The position numbers and the translations under genes are program-made. Shown one piece after another: positions 32,337 to 34,630 of a stretch of 34,630 nucleotides of DNA (position 1 is its first letter; every line of letters starts with the position of its first letter). The notes under the pieces were generated by a model. That model saw nothing but the letters and a program-made list of their open reading frames with translations, did no database searches and was not told the origin of the DNA. The stretch is from JBOGNO01 sp050747245 (GTDB lineage Bacteria > Acidobacteriota > Terriglobia > Acidiferrales > UBA7541), in contig JBOGNO010000022.1 of the NCBI GenBank assembly GCA_050747245.1, forward strand, positions 1 through 34,630, written 5' to 3'.

Positions 32337-32786
32337 ATGCTTCCTGAAGAGATCCAACTCGAAATCGTGACGCCGGCCAAGCAGGTGCTGCGCGAAAAGG
32401 TGGAGTCCACCGAGATTCCGGGGAAGAACGGTTACCTGGGGATCCTTCCCGGCCATGCGCCGCTGATCACAGAGCTGGGGATCGGGCAGCTGAGCTATAG
32501 CAAGGGAGGCGAGACTTTCTTCCTCACGGCGATGGGCGGATTCGCGGAAGTGTTGCCCGACCGCGTAATCGTTCTCGCAGAAGTAAGCGAACGCGCCGAG
32601 GAGATTGACGCGCAGCGGGCGGGAACCGCTTTAGGTCGCGCACGCGAGCAAATGGCCAAACCTCCGGCGGATTTCGACTGGGACCGGGCCAAGCTGGCGC
32701 TGGAACGCGCGCTCATTCGGGTGCAGGTGGCATCGAAGGGCGGACCGGCCGGCGGGACTGCCGACACCTCGCGGGCCGGCCATTGA
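32337..32786 (+). CDS. atpC: ATP synthase F1 subunit epsilon
   Basis: This rotor subunit and intrinsic inhibitor has 149 residues from MLPEEIQLEIVTPAKQVL. It consists of the N-terminal beta sandwich (GKNGYLGILPGHAPLITELG, FFLTAMGGFAEVLPDRVIVLAE) and a helical C-terminal part. The ATG, 14 bases after the beta stop, is preferred although its SD is weak. An in-frame start further upstream overlaps atpD and is rejected. A 15-25 residue Gly/Ala-rich tail (GGPAGGTADTSRAGH) extends past the usual end. Confidence 0.93.
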   Translation: MLPEEIQLEIVTPAKQVLREKVESTEIPGKNGYLGILPGHAPLITELGIGQLSYSKGGETFFLTAMGGFAEVLPDRVIVLAEVSERAEEIDAQRAGTALGRAREQMAKPPADFDWDRAKLALERALIRVQVASKGGPAGGTADTSRAGH

Positions 32787-32865
32787 CGAAACACCGCAAT
32801 TTCCGCGTGAATCCCCAACATCCCCGCCGCAATCCAATCTGGTTGGCAGAGTGAAAAAAAGCACA

Positions 32866-33120
32866 ATGAGCGAAATCACGATGTACACGGCGGCATGGTG
32901 CGGCGATTGCCGCCACACGAAGAGGTTTCTTAAAGAGCGAGGCATAAACTTCCGGGAAGTGAATGTGGATGAATCGCCGGAGGCAGAGGAGCTGGTGATG
33001 CGCGTCAACGATGGCCGAAGGAAGGTGCCGACGCTAGAAGTGGACGGCCGATTTTTCGCATGCAGTCCCTTCGACCCTCATCAACTTGCCGAGGAATTGA
33101 AGATTCCACTGAACAAGTAA
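32866..33120 (+). CDS. Glutaredoxin-like protein (CGDC active site)
   Basis: This small thiol-redox protein of 84 residues has a thioredoxin fold. The N-terminal strand ITMYTAAWC leads to the redox pair C12-G-D-C15. The cis-Pro segment is KVPTLEVDG and the C-terminal helix carries PHQLAEELKI. The CGDC motif and the NVDESPEAEELV loop resemble mycoredoxin-like or glutaredoxin-family proteins. An in-frame GTG at 32851 would add five residues. It converges with nagA: only four bases separate the two stop codons, so a shared terminator region is not visible. Confidence 0.9.
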   Translation: MSEITMYTAAWCGDCRHTKRFLKERGINFREVNVDESPEAEELVMRVNDGRRKVPTLEVDGRFFACSPFDPHQLAEELKIPLNK

Positions 33121-33124
33121 GGCT

Positions 33125-34300
33125 TCAAGCGAGGCCGACCCCACGCGCGAGTACTCCCGAAATCTGCAAATCCGGGGTGAGAAGAACTACGTCGGCGTCC
33201 GAGCCGGCGGCGAGAATGCCTTTCTTTCCGGCAATTCCCAGGCGGCGGGCGGGGTGAAGTGTAGCCATTTGCACGGCTTCGAGTAGCGGCACGCCGAGGG
33301 CGACCATGTGCCGCACGGCACGGTCGAGCGTCAGGGTGCTCCCCGCCAGCTTGCCCTCGCGATTGCGGCAAACGCCGCCCCGGACGGTGACTCCAACTTG
33401 TCCGAGGCGATATTTTCCGTCGGGCATAGCGGTTGCCGCGGTGGCATCGGTGACGAGAAGAACCAGCTCGCTCCCTTTGGCCGCGCGAAGTAGCTGCACC
33501 GCGGGCGCGTCCACGTGGACGCCATCGGCGATAATCTCCGCAGTGACGCGCGAGTCGGTGAGGACAGCGCCGAGGACGCCGGTCTCGCGGTGAGAGAACG
33601 GGCGCATGGCATTGAAGACATGGACAGCGTGGCGGACGCCATGTTCAATCGCAGCGCAGGCCTGGGCATAGGTGGCATCCGTGTGACCCAGGGCCACGAG
33701 GATGCCTCGCGCAACGGCGAGATCCACCAATTCGAGGGCGCCGGGAAGTTCGGGAGCGAGAGTCAAAATGCGCACGGCGCCGCGCGCGGCGTCGAAAAAT
33801 TTCTCGAGGAGGGGGACGGACGGCTTGGCAATCGCGCCGGGCGGATGCACGCCGCGGCGGGCCGGGCTGATGAAGGGGCCCTCGAGATGGATTCCGAGAA
33901 CCTCCGCACAACAAACGGAGCCAGCAACGCGATTCGAATCGCTGGCAATGTAGCGCGCAAGGCCGCTCAAACTGCGGCAGGTGAGATCTTTCGGAGCGGT
34001 GACGGTGGTGGCGACAAAAGAAGTGGTGCCGAAGCGCGCTAGCGTTCGCGCGATGGTCCGCAGCTCGGCGGGCCCCGCCTCCATCACGTCGTGACCGCCC
34101 GCGCCGTGAAGATGGATGTCCACAAAGCCCGGCACTGCGGTGAGTCCGCGGGCGACATAATCCGCGGCTCCCGCTGGGACGCGAACTTCATCGCGATGGC
34201 CCACGCCGGTAATCCGGCCGTCCTCGACGATTATGACGGAATCGGCGAGATCTTCGAGGGGAGTGAGGATGCGATCGGCATGAATTACAAGAGCGGGCAT
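33125..34300 (-). CDS. nagA: N-acetylglucosamine-6-phosphate deacetylase
   Basis: NagA removes acetate from GlcNAc-6-phosphate in amino-sugar and peptidoglycan recycling. The chosen Met gives 391 residues, beginning MPALVIHADRILTP; an in-frame Met at 34327 would add nine without homology. Metal and active-site motifs are visible: PGFVDIHLHGAGGHD, LGIHLEGPFISPARRGVHP, ALGHTDATYAQ, HVFNAMRPFSHRETG and LVTDATAA. The C-terminus has the amidohydrolase end LHPARRLGIAGKKG...SDADVVLLTPD. No nagB or PTS gene is nearby, so its pathway partners are elsewhere. Confidence 0.95.
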   Translation of the reverse strand: MPALVIHADRILTPLEDLADSVIIVEDGRITGVGHRDEVRVPAGAADYVARGLTAVPGFVDIHLHGAGGHDVMEAGPAELRTIARTLARFGTTSFVATTVTAPKDLTCRSLSGLARYIASDSNRVAGSVCCAEVLGIHLEGPFISPARRGVHPPGAIAKPSVPLLEKFFDAARGAVRILTLAPELPGALELVDLAVARGILVALGHTDATYAQACAAIEHGVRHAVHVFNAMRPFSHRETGVLGAVLTDSRVTAEIIADGVHVDAPAVQLLRAAKGSELVLLVTDATAATAMPDGKYRLGQVGVTVRGGVCRNREGKLAGSTLTLDRAVRHMVALGVPLLEAVQMATLHPARRLGIAGKKGILAAGSDADVVLLTPDLQISGVLARGVGLA

Positions 34301-34348
34301 GAAGGCTTCATCGTACTCGATGTGCATGCGAAAAGCAGCATGCGGGCA

Positions 34349-34376
34349 TTGCTTTGCGAGGCACCTCGGCTAGAAT
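34349..34376 (+). promoter_or_regulatory. Candidate promoter of the small basic protein gene
   Basis: TTGCTT (34349-34354), a 16-base spacer and TAGAAT (34371-34376, five of six matches). The start would fall near 34383, giving a leader of about 33 bases that includes an AATCCT/AGGATT stem-loop (34385-34399). Confidence 0.5.
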
Positions 34377-34415
34377 AGAGCGGCAATCCTTTCAGGATTC
34401 CATCGAGGAGAGGGA

Positions 34416-34586
34416 ATGGCAAACGACAAGAGATTCGTAGCGTGGAAGCGCCACCACCGCAGACGCAAATCGGCGAAAGCCAAGATGAAGCTCTACGAGC
34501 AGGGAAAACTGCCGCACGACAAATTGCCGGCGCTGGCGAAACATTTCTTGACGCGCAAGCTCCGTGCGGTTTCCAAAGCGGAGTAA
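34416..34586 (+). CDS. Small, highly basic hypothetical protein
   Basis: Not recognised. It is 56 residues long and too short to appear as a long open frame, but its coding status is supported by a strong GAGGAGAGGG ending just before the ATG, a predicted promoter and a 5'-leader hairpin. It begins MANDKRFVAWKRHHRRRKSA and ends LTRKLRAVSKAE, with many Lys, Arg and His and only a few acidic residues. The pattern resembles a helical nucleic-acid- or ribosome-binding peptide, but no family match can be claimed. It is divergent from nagA across about 115 bases and runs close to the window end. Confidence 0.7.
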   Translation: MANDKRFVAWKRHHRRRKSAKAKMKLYEQGKLPHDKLPALAKHFLTRKLRAVSKAE

Positions 34587-34630
34587 CTGGGGCCGCAGCC
34601 GGCGCGGCAGAATTCAACCGGACAAAAAGA

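Overview
The window is a GC-rich (about 60% by eye), gene-dense bacterial chromosome segment. It most likely comes from an Acidobacteriota (Terriglobia-like) genome. This is an inference from several features: a b/b' ATP synthase set, an indirect-aminoacylation GatCA operon, a glutaryl-CoA-dehydrogenase-like enzyme beside a class II fructose-bisphosphatase, several small secreted or helix-turn-helix proteins of a kind I associate with this phylum, and a GGGTGGGGCACCC-type intergenic palindrome. No rRNA marker is present to confirm it.

Region 1 (1-12962, + strand) is the classical translation/transcription cluster: tuf (3' part), rpmG, tRNA-Trp(CCA), secE, nusG, rplK, rplA, rplJ, rplL, rpoB, rpoC. 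The order is textbook, but RpoB carries an insertion of about 60 residues containing four Cys pairs (two zinc ribbons) in its N-terminal lobe. The first ribbon has the same spacing and flanking residues as the native zinc-binding domain of RpoC from the same operon. This is the most striking item in the window. A long stem-loop follows rpoC.

Region 2 (13219-20006) starts with an orphan PAS-PAS hybrid histidine kinase (+). A minus-strand block follows: a secreted hypothetical protein, a 72-aa MerR-like DNA-binding protein, a DinB-family protein, and the overlapping set dciA-like (DUF721) / gatC / gatA, whose start and stop codons interlock as ATGA. An HD-domain protein lies upstream of that set.

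Region 3 (20171-26460) holds a zinc-ribbon/XRE regulator with its own promoter (+), then minus-strand genes: a membrane-anchored hypothetical protein, glpX, a glutaryl-CoA dehydrogenase-like gene preceded by a 13-bp direct repeat, and a two-gene operon for an outer-membrane barrel-like protein plus a monoheme cytochrome c. That operon is headed by a 27-bp perfect inverted repeat over the predicted transcription start. A SnoaL-like gene (+) closes the region.

Region 4 (26528-32786, +) is the ATP synthase operon b, b', delta, alpha, gamma, beta, epsilon, with a good sigma-70 promoter. Subunits a and c are absent from the window. A decayed REP-like palindrome lies between the two b-type genes, and b' carries an apparent signal peptide.

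Region 5 (32866-34586) has a glutaredoxin-like gene (+), nagA (-, convergent, 4 bp away) and a small very basic 56-aa protein (+) with its own promoter and ribosome binding site.
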